Below are positions 50,158 through 62,409 of a stretch of 64,000 nt of DNA, in pieces. The translations under genes were made by a program, and so were the position numbers. How positions within the stretch are numbered: the first letter of the stretch is position 1; each line of letters begins with the position of its first letter. Origin of the DNA: Mixophyes australis (Eukaryota > Chordata > Amphibia > Anura > Limnodynastidae); contig JAVHZZ010000003.1 of NCBI GenBank assembly GCA_036250195.1, forward strand, positions 20,803,504 to 20,867,503, read 5' to 3'. Below the pieces are notes generated by a model. That model was given only the letters and a program-made list of their open reading frames with translations. It was not told the DNA's origin and did no database searches.

Positions 50158-53100
50158 CAGCTCATCCAGACCAGGCCTTGTGAAGGCGAGAGCGATGCAA
50201 CGAGTAACACAGACGAATTATAGAATTACATATATATATGCAACATATATATGTTCTATATTTTTGCAGAGATGTTTGATATCTCTTAAACTTGCAGCCA
50301 TCCTTGCGAGTTGGAAGACTGCGAAGCAGAGACATTGCTAAAAGGAGAGGAAAGAAAAAAACAATGAGAGGTTTTTTTTTTCAATCCCCCTTAAGCCCCC
50401 TTGCCCTCTTTGGATGTCGCTTAGCTGGCGTTGGGACGTTTGGAGTGAGCTGCAGGGTTGGACAATCGGACCAACGGTCCCCTTTCGAGCCAAATGACAG
50501 ATGATACTTATTTTTGTACGCAGTTGCTGTGATGACACTGAACGGAATGGGCGTTTGTTTTTTTCTGGCGCCTGAAGAGAGAATGTCGCAGAACGTCAGT
50601 TTCAGCTGGTCCTGTCACTGATGTAGAACCCGAGGAGAAGAGAGAAGGGTTCTGGGTAATTTACGGGTGGTGGGGTTTGGGGGAGGGGACAAAAAGAGAG
50701 AAAAGTATATATAAATATATATATTATACCGAGGTAAAGCTCATCTTTGTTGCAGCTAAAGTGCATTTGTACAGCTATTTCTGGCTTGTATGTACAATCA
50801 TGTTTTTTCTAAGTGGGAGGCCCTGCTTTGCGCACCTTTTTACGGCCTGTTTTTTAACCCTCTTTGCTGCTGGAGCAGCAAACGTTGGCAGTCCGCAATA
50901 TTTTCCTGAAGTTTGACAAATTTCTTAAAAAAAAAAAAAAAAATTAAGTGAAAATCTTCTCTTCAGAGCGTAAAATCATGGAGTTAGTTAGTGATTTTCT
51001 TTTCCTTTCCATCGCTGTATACAGGAAGGAGGTCAGTGAGTTTTACTGAGGACAGTGCTGTTCACCCCTCACTATGTAAATTGGTATCCACACACTGAAT
51101 AGACGAGTAATCTGTCGATATGGTCCTGGCCCATAGGCCGAGACAAGGCAACTGCAGTCTTTGTAGCCTCCTGATTGACTTCTGAGGCAGAGGTAGGCCG
51201 AAGCCTGCATTAAAGTACGACCGTGCAACTGCACGCAGCATCCTGTATGTGAATGACTTTCTCCCTTTCTAAAAAAATATATATATATATATCACACTTT
51301 CAAACATAATTTCCTCATTTTGTACATTTTGTTAGAATTTAGCCAATTGCGGAGGAGAAAAAATGTTTTGTGATATAACAAGCACTTATGGGTTCTGTTG
51401 ATTTAGGATCTAAAGTTGGACATCTGTGAAATTTGACTGGAAATTTTAGAAACTAATGAAATTTTCAAATTCCAGAGGAATCGCCATCAATTTTGTGCAC
51501 CACGATGGGCCCCCTAGCATTCAATGATTCGCCGCCAATTTTCATATTTTAACTAAATAGAGCAACGTTTTCCTTTATATTGTTACACTGTTTGTAATGT
51601 GAAGTTCAGTATTAGGACAAACACCTTTTCCAGACAGGTTTTCCTTACTTCTGGCGATCATTGGGAGTGAATCCTTCCATAGCCGTGCATAAACACCTTG
51701 GTAATTTACCATATCGGCCATAAATTGTCATGGCTATTTGGTCTTAAACCACAGTAGTCCTGTTCTGTTTTGTTCTAAAGGCTTTGTCTGCATGAGCAAT
51801 TATGTATCGTCTCATAAAATCCCTTATTCTGCTCCAGAGTTATCGTCGGGTGCATTGGGGAACTTATTTAATAGCCATACACGTTATTGTAAGGTTACGA
51901 TGCTGTGCAAGTTGCTTTCGAAATTCACATCCTTCGCTTGGCGAAAAAGGCTGGATGTGTTTTCATTTTAAAAATGAGTTTTCAAGATGTTTCTCCAAAA
52001 ACGTTATTGCTAATTGTCCCCAATGAAAACCAGGACAGAAGCGCTTTAGCACCTTACAAAGAACAGTCTGTCTTGCTGCTTTTGCTAAGACATTGATAAG
52101 ACCTAAGATCATGGACCTCAATCCAAACAAGTTAGCCAAATTATAGCCTAAACATAAAATGAAGAATGGAAAGCATAACGGGCAAAAAAAGCCATCGGGT
52201 GTTTGATTTTTGAAATTGCCATACATCCATTAGAAGGGGTTAGGAAGGTCCCCCAAAATCAGCAGTGCCCCGTCTGATCCAAACGGAGCGGTCTGAAGAA
52301 GGAACTTGTTGTAGGCTCAGCTCACAACCTACTGACAACCTGGTGTACATACAATGAAATACACCCACCACTAAGCAGGACTGGATTTAAATCCCGAGCA
52401 CCTTAGCCAAAACTACTGCGGCTCCCCCCTAGCCATGATTCACTGTGTGCAATCAGAATTAAAAAAAAATAAAAAAAAATGGCGCTGTCTAAGTGGGCGG
52501 ATATTGAGGCGAGATAATTGGGAGTTATATATGGAATAGCGTTGTGGAGACCTGGGCAGAGCTAGCTGCAGAGTGGGCGGAGCCGGCACAGTTGACCCTT
52601 CCCCTCCTGTCAAAGTGTTTTCTTATTGTAAATCCAACCCTGCCCCTATGCATTCTGGATATCACAAAGCAAATTTGTATCGTTCCTGCAAGCGGCGCTC
52701 AGATGTCTAGTATAAGTAATCGCTTTAACCTGCTGCTAGGATACTGTCTACCCTACAGGCTCGCCAAGTCCACCACAGTGTAACCTAACTCAGGATATTC
52801 CTTCTGCCCGTACCCTACAGCGGTACCACGCAGCGGGAATCTGTATATTTTTATGTTGCTTTTCTTAAGAACAGAGCCTTCTTTTCTTTTTTGGAAGGAA
52901 ATTGATATTTACACCAGTATTTTTTTTTTATTTTTTTTTTTAAAGTAGTTATATTTCGGAGAACGTATAAAGGACTTGTACAGTCGTTTTGTATGTGTTG
53001 TTTTTACTCTGTGTTTCCATTCATTGGCACTGCCTTTTGTGTGTTCCTCTATTCTCAAACTCCAACGTCAGTCTCGAACCCGGCCCTATTCTTTTGCCAG

Positions 53101-53173
53101 AGCGGGTTCAGGTGAAAAATTATACACAGTCCTACACTAAACAAACATGAATTACAACATGATCATGCTATGC

Positions 53174-53176
<3 letters not shown>

Positions 53177-53209
<33 letters not shown>
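53177..53209 (+). repeat. (TA)n microsatellite in the 3' UTR
   Basis: About 16 units of TA inside the NCOA1 3' UTR. Confidence 0.9.
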
Positions 53210-53210
<1 letters not shown>

Positions 53211-54464
53211 GATAATCAGGAATAAGTGTAGTTATACCTGTGGCCTGTGCTCCTCAGACAGTTCAATAGTACTTGTGCATCTTTTGACAATTTTTTTATT
53301 GGGACCCCCGATCAAGTCCAGTTTTATTCATCATAAAAGCCAGTTCAAACTTTAGAAACATTGCCTTTTTACAGTACACTCCATCTTCTTCAATCTCACC
53401 CAACTCTAACCAAAACAAAGTTTAAGGACTCAGATTACATTACCCAGACCAGTAAGATTTAAAACATGGCCTTGTTGTCTCCCATTATTTAAACTTGTCC
53501 AAAAGCAATATTTCTAATATATGCTGGTGTTAATTTACATATTATGAGAAAATAATTTTAGACGTGAGAGGGAGCCCCAAAATAAACGTCCGAATCTCCA
53601 TTCCCTCCAATCCCCAGCCCAATCCCCAACTGTTACAGACAAAGGTTTATGAATTCACTGCTGTATTTTTTCATTTCCATAGGAAGAAGTGAGGATCTTT
53701 TGTGTAAACTAAAACTGGAAAAACTACTTTAAATTACAAAACTTTTGCAACCCCTAATCTGCTCTCAGGTCTCCCAAAAATTTAGATGCCCTTTTTCTAT
53801 CTCTGGCAACAGTCATTATAATTTCACTGAAACAAGTGTATTTATTGTACATACACACTTCTATGAAAGACAGTGTCTGTGACCCCCCCCCCCCCCCTCT
53901 GCTTAAGTAACTGCTGCGGATAAACCAATAGGCTTTATATAATGCTCCGGATACAACTACTTATTACTTTTCTTCTGATGTGGTGGGCAACTTTCACTTT
54001 ATCCAAAAACCTGACTTCTGAAACTTGTAAGATAACCAGCATGTCGACATGTCTTTTTTATTTTAATGCTGTGTATTTTTTGTTGTTGTTTTATTTGTTA
54101 TTTTGCTCTAGAAAGGGCCTTGTTTCTAAGTCCTACTACTAAATAATAATAAACAAAAGATAATAAAAAAAAAGTAAAAAAAAAAATACATGGCCTATAC
54201 CTTTTTAACATTTAGGTAAATTGCTATATACAATTAATTCTTAATTTTTTTTTAATTTTTTTTTCTGAATCGAGATTCTTTAGCCAGCTGCTTTTTTCGT
54301 AAATGTAATAAGGTATGAAGATAAGTTTCAAATATTTTGTATTACAATTGTTTCTTAAGAAAAAGAAAAGGAAAAAAAAAAAAAAGAGTAAACACCGGGA
54401 TTTTTTCATATTGTTTTTTTCCCTACAATAGGGAAAAAAAAAAAAGTGAAGCTGTTTTCTGCTA

Positions 54465-54470
54465 AATAAA
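54465..54470 (+). promoter_or_regulatory. NCOA1: Possible proximal NCOA1 poly(A) signal AATAAA
   Basis: AATAAA in gctaaataaagagttg, followed by T-rich sequence. It could give a 3' UTR about 640 bases shorter. It is a plain hexamer match, and usage is unknown. Confidence 0.4.
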
Positions 54471-55105
54471 GAGTTGTTCCCTTTAAGAAAAAAATTGTTT
54501 TATATTTTGTTTGAAATGAGTGCTGGCTATTGTAATGGATAAGATAATTTATTGTAAAAAAAAATAAAAATAAAAAAAATAACTGATCTTTCTTTTAATT
54601 TCGTAAGGAAAACTGCGTAGCAAAAAGTTAAAAAAATATGTTTTTGCTTCTATTTTCTGTACGTAAACTTTGTAGAAGTAAAGGAACAGAATGTACTGTA
54701 AGATGGAAATACCGAAACGATAAAACTGAACGTCTAACGAATATTTCTCATCAGGCGTTTGGCGATCATCAAAAAAAATTTTTCATTTTTTTTTGAGGTT
54801 TCCCTTTTAAAGTTTTGCTCTAGAAAACGACAAATCTATTTTACAGGACTCTAGAATAAAAATGTAACAATGCATTAAGAAATGAGACGAGAATGTAAGG
54901 TGCCCCATGAACTTATCTGATTTCCAGATACCTGCGGCATGACGCTATGAACAGTCATTTAGTTTGGAGACTCCTTCCCAGCCTGTGCTGTTTTTGCAAA
55001 ACCCACACCTTGCAGATGCTACAGGCAGTGAAGTGGTTAGATAATACTGCCTTTGTGCTGTTATATTATTGGCTTGTTAAATGTTTAATTATTCTGTTTA
55101 TTGTA

Positions 55106-55111
55106 AATAAA
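55106..55111 (+). promoter_or_regulatory. NCOA1: Likely distal NCOA1 poly(A) signal AATAAA
   Basis: AATAAA lies within attgtaaataaagtcat. The octamer TGTAAATA (55102-55109), a Pumilio-type consensus, overlaps it. It is the last AATAAA before transposon-derived sequence begins near 55190. Cleavage is expected 10-30 bases downstream. Confidence 0.7.
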
Positions 55112-55189
55112 GTCATTTAAAATTCTGATTTCCATTTGCTTTACTGGGTGAAAAACGGCATATATATAAATATATATTGGACTTATTGG

Positions 55190-55513
55190 ACCGGTGTCAT
55201 TAAGGAGAGCAAAGCATAAAAAAGGAGTAACTTTGCACCTGGGCAAAACCATGTTGCATTGGAGGGGGAGGTAAATTTAAGATGTGGGGACAGATTAATA
55301 GTTGGGGTAGGGCATGTCCTAGGTCAACCTTAAATTTCAGTGTAAAAATAAAGCTATCAAGTATTTGTTCTCTAGATTTAAAAACAGTCAGTATTTAACT
55401 TATGTGCAAAATAATAAATTAATTTGGACCCCTTGCATTGTAACATGGTTTGTCCCAGAAAACATTTTACTCTTTTTTTTTTTTCCCCCCTACATTTCTT
55501 AATGCCTGGGGCC
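55190..55513. mobile_element. Palindromic non-autonomous DNA element, copy 1
   Basis: The left side gtcattaaggagagcaaagc, ggagtaactttgcacctggg and caaaaccatgttgcattgga is mirrored on the right by ccttgcattgtaacatggtt and, more weakly, ttcttaatgcctggggccc. Copy 2 is at 60093-60389 in the same orientation. Confidence 0.75.
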
Positions 55514-56730
55514 CATTATGTGTGATTTGTCTAGAGCAACCTGTGCCTCTCCAGCTATTTTCCCAGCAGGGTGAGGTAGTGTCAGACCAGCTAGAGATGC
55601 ATAGTTCAGCTGCGCTTGCCTCAGACTATACTGTAAGATGAATGGAACATCCTCTACACTCTCCAACTACTAAAATCCTGGATTCTATGGGAGAAGATGG
55701 AGTTGTACGTTTGCAGAAGATGCAACCTCAAGATTAGGTTATATTACAGAACATAGTGTTTCCTACTCCAGAGCTCTTCTACCCCGTAAATCCGTCGTAT
55801 TGTCAGTTTTGTATACACTTGATCAATGTTTGGTGTTTTGATGACCATATTTTCTCTTTTGCCCAGTGAATCGGTATTTCGGTGGTGTAGAGCGATTTTG
55901 TCTGCCCACGCTGCAATGTCACACGGGTTTCATTACCTACCTAATGGTTGATACCCTCGATCTCCTCTTATTATTTATTAAAATAGTACCCAACAATAAC
56001 AGAGAGAGACTCGAGTATGGTAAAAGTTTCCTTAAATTTGTATTATGAAATGGTAGCAAAAACCAGTATTACTGGGCACCAGCCCCCAGCCGTATCCATA
56101 TGCATTTTGGGAGAGTTGGAAAGTTATATTATATATGTTATATTATAGCATGGCCTAGCCAGAAGAGCAAGAGGGAGGGCAGTGGTGATCCAGAGGAAGG
56201 TAAAACCTAAAAAACCTTGGGTCTTTGGCCAATTTAGATCCCCTTCAGGAGGAAACCAAGGAAAATCCCTTCCTGACCCTCATCAACGTTGTGCAAGTGG
56301 ACGTCTCCCTCTAACAACCCTTCCAGCGGGCGCAGAGACCCACCTAATGACATGTTCAAGTTTTGGGTGATATGTTTTGGAACTATGGCTTTAAGAAAGC
56401 GCTTGAAAACAGCCTTAGACTGATATTGTTACGGCTAATGGTGTTATGATAAACCTGTAGAACCAGACGGAAAGGTCTTCACCTATAGCAGCCGCCTTTC
56501 CCGTAGAGCTTGTTATGCTCACAGGTACTTGATGCCTCCAGGTCTTATACTCAGAGTAGTACAGGTGTATGAACGTACCGTAGCGGGGTGTAGGGTCTAG
56601 CGTGGTCAGGAAACAAGCTGAGGTCCCGTGCCCTCAGATCCCCGTACATTGGCTCACCACTGCGATGAATATAACCCTTGCACCCCAGTAACTGTGCAGA
56701 GTTGTAGTGTTTTTTGTTTACTGTATTGTA

Positions 56731-58248
56731 CAGTCATGGCCAAAAGTTTTGAGAATGACACACATTATTTTTCACAAAGTCTGATGCCTCAGTTTTTATG
56801 ATGACAATTTGCATATACTCCAGAATGTCATGGAGTGATCAGATGAATTTCAATTAATATAAGTTCCTCTGCCATGACAATGAACTTTATCCTAAAAACA
56901 ACATTTCCACTGCATTTCAGCCCTGCAACAAAAGAACCAGCTGACATTAGGTCAGTGATTCTCTCGTTATCACAGGTGAGAGTGTTGACAAGGACAAGGC
57001 TGGATATCACTTTTTAATGCTGATTAAGTTAGAATAACAGACTGGAAGCTTTAAAGGAGGGTTGTGCTTGAAATCATGTTCTTCCTGTTAACCATGGTTA
57101 CCTGCAAGGAAACACATGTAGTCATCATTGCTTTGCACAAAAAGCGCTTCACAGGCAAGGATATTGCTACTAAATCAACCATTTATCAGATCATCAAGAA
57201 CTTCAAGGAGAGAGGTGCAATAGTTGTGAAGAGCCCAAGAACGTCCAGCAAGCACCAGGACCATTTCATAAAGTTGATTCAGATGCGGGATCAGGCAACA
57301 CCAGTGCAGAGCTTGCTCAGGAATGGCAGCAGGTAGGTGTGAGTGCATCTGCACGCACAGTGAGGCAAAGACTTTTGGAGAATGACCTGGTGTCAAGAAG
57401 GCCAGCAAAGAAGCCACTTCTCTCCAGCAAAAACATCAGGGACAGACTGATATTCTGCAAAAGGTACAGGGATTGGACTGCTGAGGACTGGGATAAAGTC
57501 ATTTTTTCTGATGAATCCCCCAGATTGTTTGGGGCATCTGGAAAAACACTTGTCTGGAAATGGAAAGGTGAGCGCAACCATCATTCTTGTGTCATGCCAA
57601 CAGTAAAGCATCCTGAGACCATTCATGTGTGGGGTTACTTCTCAGCCAAGGGAGTGTGCTCACTCACAATTTTGCCTAAGAACACAGCCATGAATAAAGA
57701 ATGGTACCAAAACATCCTCCAAGAGCAACTTCTCCCAACCATTCAAGAACAGTTTGATGATGAACAATGCCTTTTCCTGCATGATTGAGCACCTTTCCAT
57801 AAGGCAAAAGTGATAAATAAGTGGCTCGGGGATCAAAATATTGCAATTTTGGGTCCATGGCAAGGAATCTCCCCAGACCTTAATCCCATTGAGAACTTGT
57901 GGTCAATCCTCATGAGACGGGTGGACAAACAAAAACCCACAAATTCTGACAAACTCCAAGCATTGATTAGACAAGAAAGGGCGACCATCGGTCAGTACGT
58001 GGCCCAGAAGTTGATTGACAGCTGCCAGGGCGAATTACAGAGGTCTTCAAAAGAAGGGACAACACTGCAAATATTGACTCTTTGTATAAATTTAATGTAA
58101 GTGTCAATAAAAGCCTTTGACACTTATGAAATGCTTGTAATTTTACTTCAGTATACCATAGCAACATCTGACAAAAAGGTCTAAAGACACTGAAGCAGCA
58201 AACTTTGTGATAACCAATATTCGTGTCACTCAACTTTGGCCATGACTG
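56731..58248 (+). mobile_element. Tc1-like transposon, 1518 bp, with both ends and TA target site
   Basis: The ends are cagtcatggccaaaagtttt (left) and, inverted, cagtcatggccaaagttgag (right). TA flanks both sides (56729-56730, 58249-58250). The interior encodes a transposase on the plus strand, listed separately. The close match of ends and few coding breaks point to a fairly recent insertion. Confidence 0.95.
57064..58100 (+). pseudogene. Tc1-like transposase, one frameshift and one internal stop
   Basis: This is a cut-and-paste transposase of about 340 codons. The N-terminal part (to about 57300) has HKKRFTGKDIATKSTIYQII, the paired-like DNA-binding domain. The frame then shifts: reading resumes with AELAQEWQQVGVSASARTVR, so a small indel lies near 57290-57306. 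The catalytic part has KVIFSDESPRLFG, HVWGYFSAKG, FLHD at 57777-57785, and SPDLNPIENLWSIL. A TGA at 57786-57788 sits where the family has Gly (LHD-G-AP), a single-base change. The second Asp (57783) and the Glu (57891-57893) are separated by 35 codons, so spacing is DD35E-like, not the classical DD34E. As it stands it makes no full protein. Confidence 0.92.
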
Positions 58249-58274
58249 TACTGTAATACCATGTACTGACTTGT

Positions 58275-58340
58275 TCTTTGCCCTCTGTACGGCGCTGCGG
58301 ACCTCGTGGCGCTCTATAAATAAAGGTTTATAATAAGTAG
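58275..58340 (+). mobile_element. LINE/SINE 3' tail
   Basis: ccctctgtacggcgctgcgg then acctcgtggcgctctataaa and taaaggtttataataa. It is the tail type shared by the SINE at 35443 and the LINE at 25915, and starts 27 bases after the Tc1-like element. Confidence 0.75.
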
Positions 58341-59241
58341 CGTTATGTCACCCTTCTTTTGTTCTCTTGGACAACTTTGACTTGCTGATCCATCGTTAAT
58401 TTAGGCTTTCTAGATGCCGCTATTTATTGGTTAATCGTACATGCACCATGTATGGTCAATGTGAAAGCCTCCTCTACCCCATCACATATCACACGTGTTA
58501 CTTCCATAAGGGCCCCGGTGTTCTGCTTTTCTCCACCTCTTCATCACTGCTACAAAGTATTTTCTTATATTCTCCAGCTCTTTTGAGCAGCCTATGAGCA
58601 CTTTTATTGGTAGTCATTGTGGGAGGGAAGGTGCCATTTTGTTTTTCATTTAATGATTTTTTTTTTTTTAAAAGAACCCACTTTCAAGGTGTTTTGATGC
58701 CCTTTTAGAACCTGTTTTCTGAGGGAGAGTCCTTGACTCTAATTTGACATCCACATTACTTCTAAATAATAATAACCTCTTATCCCACATGACTTTCTAC
58801 TTCTCAGAGGTTATAATTGGTTGTCCATAATAAAGGTATTATTATATGTTTAGGTATAATTGTATCACCACCGTAATAACTATCAGCAGGGCTGGATTAT
58901 GTCTCTGGGGGCATAAGTTCTGATTCCCTAAATCCTGTCCGGCAATTGACCCCCTGGCTCTTTAAAAAGATGCAAGAATAACGATGATAAAACTTAATAG
59001 ATCGTATTCAACCTCAGCCTACCCGGCCCCCCGTTACGGACCAATGAAGAGATCATATTGCAAATAGATGTCTAAAATACTTAGGATTCCGCTGTCTGCT
59101 GGTGACCTCCTCTGATGGCCATTTAGCGCCTGTCATTTAATATTCAGGTACTACGATCTCCATATATGATCATCTGCAATACCCCATACCCTCTATTGTA
59201 CAGGCTTCAAATTGCGAACAAGGGGATAGATCCCTATAGAT

Positions 59242-59863
59242 CAGGGAACTTTTTTACCTTTTACCCAAAAATATATTTAGATACGCCGACATTACCCCCT
59301 TGATCTGAAAGGAAGGAAATCATATATTATTAATTATTGGAATTCAAAATTTTATTGAATCTATTCAAATTTTCTTTGAAAGCTTCAACTTCAAAACTTC
59401 AGCTTTTGGAGAAATGATGTTGCTTCATTTTTGATACGAGAGCATCAATATTGGGGCATTTTGATGTCAGAGCAATTTGAATACAGTCTTCAGCGTCCAA
59501 TCGATTTCTCTGCTTTGTTTTTATGTTCGTTAGAGTGAACAATCCTTGTTCACAAAGGTAGGTTCTTGCAAAAGGCAGCAACTTTTTGACAGCCTCCTCA
59601 TGTGCAATTATGATGCCTTTGTGGCTGATGACATCCAAAAATATGACAGATCTGCTTTGTTTTCAAATGCAATAAGTGCTTCATTATTGCATCGAAGCTC
59701 AAGAAGTGCCTCTGCCAACCCTTGAGGCTCTTCTGGTACAACAGCAATTTCACATTTAAAGGGGTCTACAATCCAACTGACAGCATGTGAATCGGCAGCA
59801 TTACCCCCAGGAATTTATTTTTTACCCCATTTGGGGTAATTTACCCCTGTTCCCTGATCGCTG
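59242..59863 (-). mobile_element. hAT-type element relic with 8-bp target duplication
   Basis: CTATAGAT occurs immediately before the left end (59234-59241) and after the right end (59864-59871), the 8-bp duplication typical of hAT insertion. The left end is cagggaacttttttacc. The right end, inverted, is cagcgatcagggaacagggg. The minus strand carries a transposase C-terminal relic (59399-59830). Confidence 0.82.
59399..59830 (-). pseudogene. hAT transposase C-terminal relic (ZBED5/FAM200-like type)
   Basis: On the minus strand are WIVDPFKCEIAVVPEEPQGL, LAEALLELRCNNEALIAFEN, KADLSYFW, then, after a break, VKKLLPFARTYLCEQGLFTL and TNIKTKQRNRLDAEDCIQIA. The LLPF.TYLCE.G...L.NIKTK.RNRL pattern is the dimerisation region of hAT transposases and of their domesticated relatives. 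The N-terminal zinc finger and catalytic region are absent, so this is a deletion derivative. Confidence 0.82.
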
Positions 59864-60092
59864 CTATAGATAAATTGAGTTCTTAATCTTGTGATATTTC
59901 CATTTTGATACAGCCTTTGACAAATACGTTGTGTGAGACCCTAATTTGGTAATGCAAGTATTATATATGTAGTGTTTGGATTAGATGCACTGTGTTTCTA
60001 GACTGAGGAGGGTCTGAATAAGGTTGGGTGAGGTGAATGTAGACAGCATCTCAAGAACTTGGAGGAGCTCGGATAGTAACCTGAGAGATGTG

Positions 60093-60389
60093 GATCAGAA
60101 AAATGAGTAACTTTGCACCTGGGCAAAACCATGTTGCATTGGAGGGGGCGGTAAATATAAAATATGGGGACAGATTTATAGTTGGGGTAGGTCATGTCCT
60201 AGATCAACTTTAAATTTCAGTGTAAAAATAAAGCTATCAAGTATTTGTGTGCTACATGAAAAAAACAGCCAGAATTATATTACATGCAAAGTAATAAACT
60301 GATTTGCACCCCTTCTATTGTAACATGGTTTGACCAGGAGCAAACTTACGCCTTTTTTGTGCCTTGCTCTCCTTAATGACTCAGGCCCT
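60093..60389. mobile_element. Palindromic non-autonomous DNA element, copy 2
   Basis: gagtaactttgcacctgggc and aaaaccatgttgcattggag agree with copy 1 at 55190. The right end keeps the inverted arm better: catggtttgaccaggagcaa, cttacgccttttttgtgcct and tgctctccttaatgactcag. Confidence 0.78.
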
Positions 60390-62409
60390 ACATCTTCATT
60401 TTTGGGGATAAAGAGAAGGTGCAAGAAGGAACGGAGTAGGTTGTTGCTTGTGGAAGTGGATACCATTTGATATCCTATACTGTCAATCTTGTCCATGAAG
60501 TAGGAAGCGGCAGGCGGAGGGGTTGATGTGTGAGGGCTGATAAGAAGTTTAAACGTTAGCAGAGGCAGTTGGCGTTAGAATCCTGAGCGGAGAGATTGGA
60601 AGAATAGTTATTTGCTAGATCACACATCGTTTTGGTAGGACTGGAAGTTGTTTGTGGAAGTCATCCGAAGAGCCTTTCACCGACGACGTTCTGCTTTGAC
60701 ACTGAGAAGACCAGCTGGCGCTCCACCACATTTTCCTCATCGAGGATTATTTGCCTGATATCAAAACAGGTCCGAGCTGTGAGCTACAAGCGACTGAACA
60801 CAGCTCATCCTAACCAGGCCCCAGACACTGTAGGGCCCGTGTACCCAGCCTGAGCATACTCTGACTCCTAAATGTTTTGTGACTTTTTTCAAAGGTGGAA
60901 TAATTAACGTCCGAGATGAAGATTGACGGTTTTGTGTGTGGCAGATAAAGTTTGGTTATGTGTAGGAAAGGGTTAGAAACGGACATTACAAAGGCACAAT
61001 GCTTAGATGCGCTCCAGGTTACCAACCATTGGGAATAATATACAGTATATAATTACGGTTTATGGAAAGTGTTATGTCACCCTGGGGTTTTGCTTTTGAA
61101 TGGGAGTGGGAGTCTTGTGTTTGAGAAAGCCACCCAGCGGAGAATTAGTTTGCCTTTATTTCCCCCATTCAACCAGCAACAATGGACGAGTCATAGAAAA
61201 AAGGCTTTTTGGGGATTGTATCAAATGAACTGGATTTGGAGGGTGGTTCTGGGAGCGAGGGCTCACATCATAATGGCGACCTCATTGCCTTGCCAGATAG
61301 TCTTCTCCTCAAAAAGGTCCATGGTTAATGGGGATTGTCCTCCAGTTCTTTCTCCAATTACAACAAAAGTTCAATCTCCTACCATGGGACCTTCACAAAT
61401 TCCAACAGCCACCTTGCTCTAACTTCATTATGATTGGTGCTGTATCCCCTGCCCCTAGGCCGCATCTTACTAGGGTATTCCAACCACAAAGGCAGTATCT
61501 CGGACAGGTACCCCTGCCTTATACCCCCAACGTCCCCTTCAAACCCTAGTGCCGGGAGCTGGAAATAGGCACCTCTCTCTCTTGGGAAGCATGGTCTTAC
61601 AGTTATATCAAACATTCTCCTAATCTACGTCTGACCTGCTCTGTTCTCCATTGCTGGACGGAGGTGGGTTCACGACCAATAGGTTATTCCGTAACAATTT
61701 CTATAGACAAATCAAGTAAACACTTTCACTTTTTAATCCGAGAGTATTCATTTGCTTAAACACCTTTGCAGCTTCTCCAGGCTGAGAAATATCCAATTTC
61801 CTTTCCTTGCTCATTGTGTAATTTCCACCGTCTACGGCTGACATTTCACAGGGGATTAAACCCCATCTGAATGTGATCTGGTCTCATCCCAGACACACAC
61901 GTCCGGCATCGATGCAGGACCACAGCCTCCTGATGCTTTGTAATAGAAAAAACCCTGTACATTCAGTAACCCTAGTTATTCACATCACCCTGCAGGATCA
62001 TCTAGGACATCTCTCTCTGTACCGGGGATTCCAATGTCCGTGTCCTTCTGTGCTCTCTTCTATGTAGGAATAAGGAGAATGACCCACAGCCAATTGCTGC
62101 ACAAAACAGACATACCGGTCCCTTAGTTCATTTGTGTTCGCTTTCCGTTAACTTGTATAATTTTTAGGGATATGTTTTAATTATCCAAAAAGGAAAATGT
62201 TATGAACTTAAACCTTATTTTTTTTGTGCATTAAAAGGTATTTTAAAACTGGGTTTTTTTTCCAGATTGTGTAAATATTAAGGGAATGAGATAACACTTC
62301 ATTCTATCCCTTCATCTGCTCCCAGAGCGCTCCTGTCACCATTACTGACAGTCCGGTCACTAAACACAAGCTTGGGGCAGCGGCCTGCAGAACAAGTTAC
62401 GGCTAACGC

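Larger units (their letters stand above)
50158..55130 (+). other. NCOA1: NCOA1 3' untranslated region
   Basis: The region is AT-rich, with no coding exon and no acceptor followed by a conserved frame. It includes A-runs and T-runs (54160-54600), a (TA)n tract near 53177-53209, and a run of about 15 C residues near 53882. Short open frames here are not conserved-looking. Candidate poly(A) signals are at 54465-54470 and 54547-54580 (A-rich AATAAA-like clusters), with the last at 55106-55111. The end at about 55130 is inferred as about 20 bases past that signal; repeats resume 60 bases later. Shorter 3' ends are possible. Confidence 0.75.

Noticed and set aside
50292..52226. Short open frames in the NCOA1 3' UTR
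   Set aside because: All are under 90 codons, low in complexity and unlike any known protein.
61069..61615. Overlapping frames of 73-117 codons (Trp/Pro-rich)
   Set aside because: They could be an old transposon fragment, but I could not match a catalytic motif, so I left the region unassigned.
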